NCBI RefSeq assembly: GCF_001641265.1 | Contig: NW_020167543.1 | Span: 496,999 to 560,998, forward strand | DNA from: Pseudogymnoascus destructans | Lineage: Eukaryota; Ascomycota; Leotiomycetes; Thelebolales; Thelebolaceae | Direction of reading: 5' to 3' | DNA length: 64,000 nucleotides | Shown: one piece after another, positions 31,109 to 40,518 of the stretch | Position numbering within the stretch: position 1 is the stretch's first letter | Layout of the letters: every line of letters begins with the position of its first letter | Notes under the pieces: generated by a model | Told to the model about the DNA's origin: nothing | Database searches by the model: none | Seen by the model: the letters and a program-made list of their open reading frames with translations, nothing else | Made by a program: the position numbers and the translations under genes

Positions 31109-31444
31109 ATGAACAGACTCGGGGTGCAAACGAAGTCCCTAGCAGACACAGGAGCAAATGGCTACCTCGTCATTAACAAGCCTTTCGCAATACGACTGTC
31201 GAAAGCACTTCAGAGCCCCATACGGAAACTACCCTACTCTGTACCCATACGTGGATTTCAGCACAAAATCCAAGGCCATGTATCGGAGTATATTCGGTTA
31301 CACTTAACAGTCGAAGGACGCTGGATATATAACTGCCCCTTTGTACTCCTGGACCTCGGAGCACAAGATGTGATAATTGGGAAGAAGCTTTTCAGCCGCT
31401 TTCGAATACTACTCGACTCTGCAAAGAACAAAATATCACGATAG
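31109..31444 (+). CDS. Gypsy aspartic protease fragment
   Basis: The frame contains LADTGANGYLVI, with the DTG active site, and the flap and closing motif LDLGAQDVIIGKKLF. A retropepsin of a Gypsy element is the best reading. It ends at 31444, before any reverse transcriptase. Confidence 0.75.
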   Translation: MNRLGVQTKSLADTGANGYLVINKPFAIRLSKALQSPIRKLPYSVPIRGFQHKIQGHVSEYIRLHLTVEGRWIYNCPFVLLDLGAQDVIIGKKLFSRFRILLDSAKNKISR

Positions 31445-33240
31445 AGTTATTCACCATATACCATGTTTTGCACATATTATCCAGCTTGCACAAAGAGCTC
31501 TCCTTGGGTCAATTTGACTAAATCCAACGAATTCTGAACTACAGGTTGACTGGGATGAAAATTCAGCAATAGAGCTCGATAGCCTAAGTGTAGATAAGGG
31601 TATTCCATGGACACTTGCAAAGGTATGTTTATAGTAATCTTTATAGTAATCTTTATAGTAATACAAACTCAGCTTCAAAAGCTAGCTGTTTTTGTAAATT
31701 CAAGCTCACAGCGAAGAGAGCATTTTATGGCAACCCAAAGACAGTGTGGAGATGGGGTTAAAGTCTTACGCCTTATCCAAGATGTGTCAACTCGATGGGA
31801 CTCAACTCTTCATATGATGCTACGAGCAGTTTTACTCCAAGAAGCTGTTGACAAGTTTACAACAGAGTTTACCCCAGCTAATATATTTAGTATTAGTACT
31901 CAAGAGTGGAAACATATTACCTATCTTATTGATGTTACACGCCAGTTTAGCTTCTGGACTTTAAATATAGGTAGAGCAAGTGGAGTATGATTAGGGTTTG
32001 TTCTACCAGGCTATGATGAGCTATTTGAAGCACTTGAGGAGTGTACCTGTCGGTTAAAACCACTACAAGATCCATGGATTCCAAAGCTTCTTAAAGCTAT
32101 TGACAAAGCTGTTCAAAAGCTTGACAAATATTACAGTAAATCCTGTAAAGTTATTGGTAGCTTCTATGCCTTTGGAGCTATTCTATCTCCACGATTAAAG
32201 ATGGAAGTATTTAACCCTGATTATTGTTGGCTAAACCCGACTAAAAATTGGTGGGGGCATTTTGAAGGTCAATTCCGGGGGCTATATACTAAACGTTACC
32301 CCAACCAAGAACGATCAAGACCAAAATAGCAAACTTGATATAGACCCAATGGCTTTATTATTAAACTGGAAACGAAGTTATAACTCTTGGAATCAAAATA
32401 CCGATCAGGGAGGAGAGATAGAGCAGTACCTTGCCCTCCGGAAGTTTATAGTAATAATTATAGTAATTACCACTAACTATTATTAGCAGCCTCCAATCAA
32501 CTACCATTACTATCGTGGAAATATAACGAAGGACAATTTCCTGGCCTTGCAGCTATGGCCCAGGATATACTTTGTATTCCAGCTTCAGAAGCTCTTGTTG
32601 AGCGAGTCTTTAGCACCGCCCAGACAGTGTGTAATTACAAGTGGAACCGAATGGCCCCTGAAACAATACGGTCAATTATGCTTGTTTATTACCGACAGAA
32701 GATTGAACGAGAGCGGCAATTTGAACACTATTCAGTAACTGATATTATTGATTCTACTAATATGACTGAAGAGGAAATAGGGTTAGAGTATAATGCTATG
32801 GTTGAGGCTATTCAAGACAAGATGGCAATAGAGTATATTCCTGATTGAAGCTCTAATATGCCAAATACTCATAACCGGACACAGCGGAATGAGGAACGTT
32901 TTGCATTATCCAATCACGATGAGAGCTCCATGGCTTACAGAGGGTCCAGCAAACACAACGCCAACGCCAGAGTCAAGCTATTACATCTACATTTGATACA
33001 AACTACCAAGAGTTAGATGATGAGGTAGTAGGGCTACCACCAAGTCAAAATGATGGTGATTATCAATTACCTTCACTGACAAGGCCATCTTCTATTGCAA
33101 AGAGGCCACGGAATAATAATGGGGCTCAAATTCTTCAAAGAGAAATAGTCCCATCAATTGAATCAAGCCAATTCCATAACACGTCACGGTCAGGTCGCGA
33201 AACTCAGGAGTCATGGCGTAATGTAGATATATAGTAACAA
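31445..33240 (+). pseudogene. Decayed hAT transposase with intron-like inserts
   Basis: Coding pieces read in order: PCFAHIIQLAQRALLGSI near 31465, then DVSTRWDSTLHMMLRAVLLQ near 31780, then a stop near 31990, then FEALEECTCRLKPLQDPW and the C-terminal dimerisation region CIPASEALVERVFSTAQTVC (32575-32640). At least two introns fit: 31622-31671 (GTATGT...CAG) and about 32450-32486 (GTAATA, CTAAC, TTAG). Both are made of repeated TATAGTAAT units. Several stops and a frame change show it is dead. The family differs from the hAT at 52194. Confidence 0.8.
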
Positions 33241-33491
33241 TTATAGTAATTGCTAACTACCAACCTATCTGTCTAAATTACTTGTAAAATATCCACTTGA
33301 AATGTTAAGGCGCAAATATCACCACACGTGATTTATAGGAATGTTAAACCCTGTGACCGGTCTGCCAAGAAACCGGTGGGGGACCGTAGGTTTGGAGGCT
33401 TCAGACCAGACCAGACTGCAGTCTGAGAATTTGGGATCAGACCAGACCATGGTCCGGTCTGGTCCAGGGGAACCGGTGGTCCAGGTCCCCC
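33241..33491. other. GGTC/GACC-rich probable hAT terminal region
   Basis: Dense CCGGT, GACCAGACC and GGTCCGGTC motifs in both orientations just downstream of the decayed transposase suggest a subterminal repeat region. The region 55690-55975 has similar motifs. Confidence 0.5.
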
Positions 33492-34216
33492 ATGACGCAC
33501 CCTAATCAGATGTCAGCAGCAGAGCTGGACGTACTGAAGGAATACATTGACAAGAACCTCGCGAAAAGGTTCATTCAACCATCGACATCACCAGCAGGAA
33601 GTCCAATACTATTTGTGCCAAAGAAGGACAAGAAGCTAAGAATCTGTGTGGACTGTCGAGGAATGAATAATGTCACTATCAAAGATAGATATGCTTTACC
33701 TTTGATAAACGAACTACATGACCAGTTCCAGGGAGCCAAGATATTTACCAAGCTGGACCTCAGAGGCGCCTATGACCTGATTCGAATCAAGGAAGGGGAT
33801 GAGTGGAAAACAGCATTCCGCCCCGCTATGGCTTGTTCAAATACTTGGTTATGCCCTTTGGTCTAACAAATGCACCAGCATCCATGCAGAGGCTCATGAA
33901 TGCAGCTCTTCATGAATACTTGGATGTGTTTGTTATCGTCTACCTAGACGATATCTTAGTCTTCTCAGGAGACCCAACGGAACATATTGGTCATGTTCGG
34001 AAGGTATTACAGAAGTTAAAGGAGCATCGGTTACTCCTCAAGCCGGAGAAATGCGAATTCCACAAGGATCAAGTAGAATTCTTAGGCTACATTGTCGGAA
34101 TGCATGGCACCAAAATGGACCAAGTAAAGGTCACGGCAGTGTTGGAATGGCCAACACCAACCACGGTCAGAGAAGTACAAGCCTTCTTAGGCTTCGCCAA
34201 CTTCTACCGGAGGTTT
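33492..34216 (+). pseudogene. Gypsy reverse transcriptase fragment
   Basis: Two overlapping frames (33492-33866 and 33803-34216) give most of a reverse transcriptase: [33 protein letters not shown], then [16 protein letters not shown] and the YLDDILVFS active site near 33945, ending LGFANFYRRFI. One frameshift lies near 33830. It has neither protease nor RNase H attached. It stops exactly where an unrelated MFS gene fragment begins. Confidence 0.88.
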
Positions 34217-34217
34217 A

Positions 34218-34885
34218 TTATGGGTGGCGGTAGATATGATGCCCCAAACAACCATATACTACGGCAGGAAGATGGCAGGCTCTCCGATTTTGTTGAGATA
34301 TAAATTGGATGGGATTTGCATCAGAGCATAGCCTACGAAGAGAATACTGATACATGTCTAGACACTCATCAGTGGCAGCCCATAGATGTGCGCATTGGCG
34401 CCAGGTCCAGTTGGGGAAGCTTACCGCATACTCGTTGCCCTGTAGATTCAAATCCTCTTCAAGAGCTCCCAATCGAGCCGCTGCAATATTGTTGCGGTCC
34501 AGGTAGTTCATGATGTACATGAGGACAATCATGGGCATGAGTCTCAAATCGATCTTCCTTACGAACGTCTTCTCTGCCGCCGCCCGCCGCTCTGGTGTCA
34601 TGGCGGCCACCAGCGATAGAGGAGTGATGTCCGTCGGACACCCTCGGTAGGAGCGTTTTGGACATAGGGAGGGGCCTGCTTGTCCGAGTCCAAATGCTCC
34701 AGGGCACCCGTCTCATACTCTTTGTCGGATTTGGATTCGGTCTTTAGGTCGGCCTTGGAGTCGGCCTTGGAGTCGGCCTTGGAGTCGGCCCTGGTAGTCT
34801 CTGCGTTTGAAATATCCATTGCAACGACGGGGGGAGCCGACAACCTGTCGACGTCTCGCGAGAATATCAAAAGCCTTTCAGACAT
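34218..34885 (-). pseudogene. N-terminal fragment of an MFS transporter (allantoate permease/Dal5-like)
   Basis: The minus strand has start candidates at 34885 and 34819 (MDISNAETTRAD), a repeated SKAD segment, then after a frame change near 34630 RKIDLRLMPMIVLMYIMNYL and DRNNIAAARLGALEEDLNL. This is the first transmembrane helix and following loop of Dal5/Tna1-type anion:cation symporters. An intron (GTAAGC near 34425 to TAG near 34343) would join GYALMQIPSNLYLNKIGEPA, the next helix. An in-frame TAG follows that. The gene stops at the Gypsy junction at 34217, so about four fifths of the protein is missing. Confidence 0.75.
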
Positions 34886-36227
34886 GAAAATAAATTCAAC
34901 AGCGTTGAGCGGTATTTGGAGAGAGTCTAAACGGGGGAGGGCATCAGCGAATTCAAGGCAACATTACGTTCTTATACAGTACCAGGTGACGTTCACTCGA
35001 CCAGGATGGAAGGAGCTGTGAGAGCTCTCTCTTGCACGTCTCACACATGGGCAAAGGCCGATGGAGCATGCGTTCACGGTGCAACACTGACTAGGTCTGC
35101 ACGTATTCATCAAAGATCATCGGTGAGAAGCTACTGCATTTGGCCAAGTGGTGGGAGGGAATGCTTGTCTGCAGAGTACCAGCATAGTAGCTGTGCCATA
35201 GGCTATCAAAAGCACGGCCGTGCCGTCGAGGATGCCGCTCCCAACCACATCGGACCTTGATGTGTGTACGAAAGTATGCGGGGTTCGGGGTAGAGGTTAC
35301 GGGGAAGACGAGTCTGGGGATATTTGGCAAAATGGTCCAAAATACGGAGTGGACAGGGTCAATCACGTGTCTGTACTTCCCAAAAGCCAATCCACTGTCA
35401 CCCTCAGCTAAATCCGCGTGAGGCAAGTCTTTCATGACGATCAGCGTGTAGCATACCGAGAAAGTACCAACGGCCATAGAAAGTCGGGGATGACGCTCTG
35501 ATGCTCTGGCGCCACAGTGATCCTCATGCCGCACCAAAAATAATCGCTCAATGAGCAGCATCACATGCTTCCCAAACTCCTGGGAGTAATGTAATCTCCT
35601 AGGATTAATACATCTGCCGATGAGACCAAATATATCATACATTGAAGTGCCACTTGCCCGCATAGTTTCATCACTATTCTCACATCGCTTCTTCCACGGA
35701 TAAGAAGCGGAACGGCCCAACAGACGCTACCATCTCAATAGAACCAATAGCGCGGCCTATTTGAGCTCCCGTCTAGGTCTTGGACACCTGGAGTAGGAGG
35801 CTAGGTTTCCCAAACTTGCCCTGTATATGGAGTGTGTTGAACCGCATCACTTTCCTTGAAATCTGCCTGTTGGCTGAATTTCCGGCCGTAATGGGCGCGA
35901 CACTGGTAACCCCGTCAACGACGCCTTCGCTGCAGGAAGGCGTTGTGAGGGAACCAGAGAAACTGACCCGGGTCAGCGTAGGAACCTGGATTTTGGGGTG
36001 GGAGTAGCAACAACATACCTCATGATAGGGTTGCTATCCGGATGAGAAATGGGAGATGAGAACGAACTATGTTCAGCTGTGGCGGTAGCTATCTGACCAA
36101 GTTCCGCGATATGCGATACGGGAGATAGGGCGGTGTCGAAAACCTGTGTGCTGTACCTTTTGCTGAGGGAAGTGAGAAAGGCGATAGATGAAACTGACAG
36201 GTCAGAAAATGCCGAGTCACTGATATC
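34886..36227. other. Region without a supported gene
   Basis: A 209-residue open frame on the minus strand (35720-35091) has no motif I recognise, and I would not call it a gene without homology evidence. The upstream promoter of the truncated MFS gene probably lies at 34886-35100. No repeats were noticed. Confidence 0.4.
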
Positions 36228-36596
36228 CTAGAGCAAATATGGAAGAGTGAGCATACCTGCGGTGTCGAACTCAAAGTGGTTCCACTTGGAGAAGTATTGC
36301 CCGACAACTCTATTCTCGGTGAAGATGTCGTCGAATTGCCACAAGACATTGCTCTTCGTCGCCGTCCCAAGGGCCAGCATGTCCATCGTCGCTCCCACGT
36401 CCAGAAACTCAGAGACATCCGCATCTGGGATCAATTGCGACCATTGCAATTGCTCAATTGGGTCTGTGTATCCAAACTGGGAGCCTTCCAAGCTGCCATC
36501 AGCGCGGGGCAGAAGAGAGGTGCCATATACACAGGAGGAAACAGGTTGACAAAATGTGGTGAACACGCCGAGCGTGCTGAGAACATTGGACCGCAT
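36228..36596 (-). CDS. Short secreted-protein ORF, N-terminus resembling fungal alpha-carbonic anhydrases
   Basis: ATG 36596 opens a possible signal peptide (MRSNVLSTLGVFTTFCQPVSS), then CVYGTSLLPRADGSLEGSQF and GYTDPIEQLQW. The YGTSLxPR...FGY..........W pattern recalls the start of secreted fungal alpha-carbonic anhydrases. The rest (DVGATMDMLALGTATKSNVL) shows no zinc-binding histidines, and the frame closes after 122 residues. It may be a first exon, a gene remnant or an unrelated secreted protein. Confidence 0.3.
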   Translation of the reverse strand: MRSNVLSTLGVFTTFCQPVSSCVYGTSLLPRADGSLEGSQFGYTDPIEQLQWSQLIPDADVSEFLDVGATMDMLALGTATKSNVLWQFDDIFTENRVVGQYFSKWNHFEFDTAGMLTLPYLL

Positions 36597-37192
36597 CGTC
36601 CGGTATGAAACGAGTGATTATAACCGCAACGGAATCAGAAAAGGTGCCAATATGAAAAACGCACATGCACAGTGAAGTCAAAATGCCCGACTTTGGATAT
36701 CAAACTTCTGGGTGCCTGGGACTCCCCTTATAACGAGCGAACCCCTCCACCTCCTTGCGTAACCCACAATGTTCATTTGGGGGTTAGCTAAGGAGGGTGA
36801 GACAATTGCCTCCGACGCCAAGTTGATGCAGTGTAATATTGATGCGCCACGGCGATTTTGTGGCTGGTCACTCATAAAAAGGGGTGGTCGCCACTTGCTT
36901 GGTTGGGCTACAACACTGATATAGCAATTATGACAGAAGTGACCAACGCCGACAATGTTATTTTTCCCCAGGTTTCGCACCTCTGTTGAAATGTCAGTTC
37001 GAGAGGAATTAATCCGTGATTTAAAAGAGATTTGAAGCTGCAAAGGGGAGGAAGATTGGAAAAGCGCGATAAGATGTCTCAAAATTATTGGCCTAGATGG
37101 CAAACCTGTCAGTTATTTTCGCGGCCGACCCCCCTTCCCTGCTATTTTCACCACGAGGTAACCCACAGAATCTATAAAGAGTAAAAGATTTA
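36597..37192. other. Intergenic, no supported gene
   Basis: Minus-strand ORFs here have no recognisable motif. The MITE's left TA target lies at the right edge (37191-37192). Confidence 0.4.
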
Positions 37193-37615
37193 ACGTATTT
37201 CACAGGCGAAGCGATCACCGGGGCGAAGCGATCACTGAACTTCCCACCTAAAATTGAGAAATTTACAAGATAATAACTCAACAACAACTTCATAATATAT
37301 ATTAAAAATGTATTTCTAGTTTTTCCTATTTAGTTGAATTTGTACCTAATCATCTAGGAATAATCTATTCAGTAGTTCTGAAGATATTAAGTTTAGGCAC
37401 TGAAATTTAGACTAGGTCTTTATATTTTAATATCTACTAGTCTAATTGCTTTAAAGCTTAAAATAAAGGAATCTACGTGTAATTAAGGATACACACACAT
37501 TTTTAGAATATATTATGAAGTTGTTGTTAAGTTATTATCTTGTAAATTTCTCAATTTTAGCTGGGAAGTTCAGTGATGGCTTCGCCCGGGTGATCGCTTC
37601 GCCTGTGAAATACGT
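37193..37615. mobile_element. MITE, 423 bp, long terminal inverted repeats, TA target duplication
   Basis: The left arm starts ACGTATTTCACAGGCG (37193) and the right arm ends CGCCTGTGAAATACGT (37615), each flanked by TA. The arms are inverted over about 110 bp, through GAACTTCCCA..., AAAATTGAGAAATTTACAAG and ACAACTTCATAATATAT. The core (about 200 bp) is AT-rich and non-coding. TA duplication and length fit a Tc1/mariner/pogo-derived MITE. Its first bases ACGTA match the ends of the pogo element at 56263-58122, but the rest of the arms differ, so kinship is only suggested. Confidence 0.9.
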
Positions 37616-37617
37616 TA

Positions 37618-38528
37618 TAAGCTAGTTACTCTGTATCACCCCTGTAAAGTTTATCTCTGCCCACCACTAACCCCTTTCAGCTTTTCTGCCAATGTTATAA
37701 TTTCCATACCACCACCATCATCACCACATCACAACGGCAATCTTGACGACGGTGACGAAGATACCGCTGATTCGCCAGCTTCCGCCCTCATTGTGGCCAT
37801 GGCTTCGCTGCCTCTTCTCTCGGTGCCTGGCCATGGCAACGATTTCTACGAAATGGACGACGTCGCCCATGCCCTTGACGACTGGGCCGTAAAGGAGAAG
37901 TTCGTGAGACGCTGTCCGAGCTTCCTGGATTTGTGCGGAGGAAAGCTGCCCCTAGCGACATCACGGCAGCAAGGTCACGGCAGCGAGGTCACGGGAATTG
38001 CAGGAGTTATGGAAGGCGGTGGGGTAGATAAATCTTTAGAGGGTAGATGTAGGATATATAAATCCTTTACTCATAGGGTTAAACACGATCGACAACAGAA
38101 CAGGACACCATCTATCTGGTACTCTCACTTCAAAATCACATTCAAAGATCTGCTCAACGCATGCATTCTATTATCTTTGACGACATCTGGCATTGTAGCT
38201 TTAAGCCAGCGAGCATAAAAGTCATGAGTTCCTCATAAAAAAAAGACCAGGCATTGTATCGAAAAAGCAACAAGATATATGCTTTTACTTTGCCAAACCA
38301 GATAGCCATCTGGGGCTTGACAACAAAAGAAAACGTGGCCGTCCATGACTGCAGTCAGATGCAGATTGAACGCCGGCGGATTTTTTTGCACGCGCTGAAG
38401 AACAAGTATACAAAGAAGTCAATCCTCAATTCACTGCCACCCTTTCCAAATGCCCGGGGAAGTTAAGTCTTCTCGAAATGTAAGATCGGCCTTGATGTAC
38501 ATCCGCCGTGCCGACATACGAGGTCAGC
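37618..38528. other. Intergenic, with an unproven ORF
   Basis: A plus-strand frame at 37799-38218 contains FYEMDDVAHALDDWAVKEKF, faintly like the N-terminus of FAR1/MULE-type transposases, followed by low-complexity sequence. I would not call it a gene. The final part is the 3' flank of the CNBP-like gene. Confidence 0.3.
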
Positions 38529-39630
38529 TTAGTTCTGGTTCTCTGGGCACTGGGCCTGGACGTGTCCGGGCTGTCTGCACTTGTAGCAAGTGCGCTCAGC
38601 GGAGGTCTCGGATGGGCAGTCTCTACTCAAGTGGCCGGTCTGGCCACAGTTGTAGCACTTCTGGCCCTGGGTGCAGTCGCGCGACATGTGGCCGACGCCA
38701 CCGCACGAGTAGCAGGTCTGCTGGCGTCCACCGTAACCGCCAGCACCGCCACCGTAGCCAGCGCCACCGCCACCGTAGCCAGCGCCACCGCCACCGTAGC
38801 CACCGCCACCGCCACCGTAGCCAGCGTTCTGGTAACCACCGGCACCAGCCTCGGGGCAGTTGCGGGCAATGTGTCCGACCTTGGAGCACTTGTAGCACTC
38901 CTGGCCAGCTCCACCTCCGAAACTACGGCCGGCACCCATACCCTCGGCGGCGGGGTTGGCGCAGTCACGACTGATGTGGCCGGGTTGGCCGCCTGCAAAT
39001 GGTATCAGCTGATGTGTGATGTATTGGGTGTTTATCAGCTAAAACTTACACTTGTAGCAGGTCTTGTCCTTTGGTCCCTCTGGGCACTCACGGCTCATGT
39101 GTCCCTCACCTAGAATTTGGTTAAGTGGAGGTCAAGATGTTAGGTAGTTGGGTTTACAAACCACCACAGTTGTAGCTATCTCATCGTCAGTCACTCATTC
39201 TCGGCAGTTCACGGAATTCGAACATACCACTTGGCTGGACCACGGGTTGGGCAGTCACGAGCCTGGTGAGACTGGTCACCGCCTATGGATATCAGTCAGT
39301 AGTGTTCGGTTGGTGGGTACGTTGTAGTATGAGGATGCGTATAAAGAGTTTTTTTGCCAGTACATTGGCATAACAATCAAGAGTTGGGCATCGATCTAGC
39401 ATTCTCGCGGGAACATTGGCGCCAAATTAATCCTGGGCACAATGCGCTGCGAGGTTCAAATGACTTATAGATCATGTCGGCGCGTAACTCCAGCTGATTG
39501 AAGCGTATTCTTGGAAATTTATGCGGGTGGCGAAAATCGAGTGGTATGTGAGGGGTAGGATAGAAAGGCGACGATTTCACGTACAGTTGTAGCATCCACG
39601 CTGCTGCTGGGGGGCTTCTCCGTAGTTCAT
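38529..39630 (-). CDS. CNBP/Gis2-type protein with seven CCHC zinc knuckles (212 aa, five exons)
   Basis: Exons on the minus strand: 39630-39585, 39282-39228, 39175-39162 (a 14-nt micro-exon), 39109-39050 and 38992-38529, all joining in frame. Seven knuckles follow CxxCxxxGHxxxxC: CYNCGDQSHQARDC, CYNCGGEGHMSREC, CYKCGQPGHISRDC, CYKCSKVGHIARNC, then a Gly/Tyr-rich stretch, then CYSCGGVGHMSRDC, CYNCGQTGHLSRDC and CYKCRQPGHVQAQC. This matches yeast Gis2 and fission yeast Byr3, homologues of animal CNBP, which bind single-stranded nucleic acid and act in translation and mRNA control. The Gly-rich insert between knuckles 4 and 5 is typical of filamentous fungi. Its upstream neighbour Sae2 is divergent. 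Confidence 0.93.
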
Positions 39631-40518
39631 CTTGAATGATTTTGTGGGTTGAGTTTCTAGAAACGAAATGTCAAGTCAGCTTGGGTTTCCGGTGGTGTAA
39701 TTGTTGAGGTTTTGCAGAGTTCAGAAGCCCAAAAGCGGGGGCAACGTGGAGATCGTCGTAACCAGGATCTTATTTGCAGCTCTTGAAGAGGGCGAGGAAT
39801 AAATTGACATACGGTTTGGAAGTTGTAGAGGTTGTAGAGACGAAAATAAAATCGTCTGGGGCGTTATGAAGCCTGTATTTTGACCGAAGGAAAAATTTGA
39901 AGGTTCTTGTATTTTCTAAGAACGGCTGAGCAACGAGAAACTTGGGTTTTCTTTTGCAAAACCTCGCCAAACTTCTTGAAATGCTCCCAGGATCGATTTG
40001 TGGAAGGCGCTAGCAGGGAGAAGCGGCGAATGGGGGATTATGATTGGCGGAAGAGAGAGTTCATGTGGGTATCCAGGGCGGTGAGCTTAAATAGTATTGG
40101 AAAAACAACTATCCGGGATAAAGTTTATTGTAGTTGAGTACAAAGATACAACGTACATTATAAAGAGAAGGAAGGAACGACATGTAAACAAATCACTAGG
40201 CGGAAGAATTAAGGAAGACAAGAGCATAATATGTAGAAAATAGTATATACGCAATGCTCGAGGAATAAATGTGTGGTAAGGTAATACTCTGGTGAAAGCC
40301 GTAATGTAATGGTAGAAATATACTGGTACGTACCTCCGATTTGACAAACTGGTGGCAAGTGCAAGTGCTAGTACCAAGTCATGGCAAGCACGGACCATCA
40401 CGTTATTCCCAGCCTCATCACGCGAATAATGGCAGGTCTCCACGCCAGATAATCCACCCCGAACCATTCCCCACGTTGACATCTGCATGCCCGGACAACT
40501 CATAGACTCTTGCGGGCC
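39631..40518. promoter_or_regulatory. Divergent promoter region between CNBP-like and Sae2-like genes
   Basis: 888 bp between two start codons on opposite strands. It presumably holds both promoters and leaders. I see no specific site that I would name. Confidence 0.5.

Larger units (their letters stand above)
29163..31444 (+). mobile_element. Gypsy-type element fragment: 5' LTR, gag, protease
   Basis: A 246-bp LTR (29163-29408, TGTAAGGATGCC to GTCCTTACA) is the same family as the solo LTRs at 24373 and 25786. Downstream come a decayed gag and an aspartic protease. Coding stops at 31444, where hAT sequence begins. No 3' LTR follows, and the left flank (CAGCT) does not match the sequence after the LTR, as expected for a 5' LTR rather than a solo one. 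Confidence 0.85.

Noticed and set aside
10083..34216. The Gypsy fragments at 10083 and 33492 both break at FYRRFI and might be two halves of one element
   Set aside because: DNA sequence at the shared motif differs and the neighbouring elements differ, so they are probably two families; the coincidence is noted only.
35091..35720. 209-residue minus-strand ORF
   Set aside because: No motif, domain or splice pattern recognised; could be chance.
37799..38218. MULE/FAR1-like ORF
   Set aside because: Only a faint resemblance over 20 residues followed by low complexity.
38508..39113. Long Ala/Val/Thr-rich plus-strand ORF
   Set aside because: Antisense shadow of the Gly-rich, knuckle-bearing last exon of the CNBP-like gene.
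40510..40518. Earlier TTG start for the Sae2-like gene
   Set aside because: Non-ATG start is not expected; ATG at 40519 is in frame three codons later.
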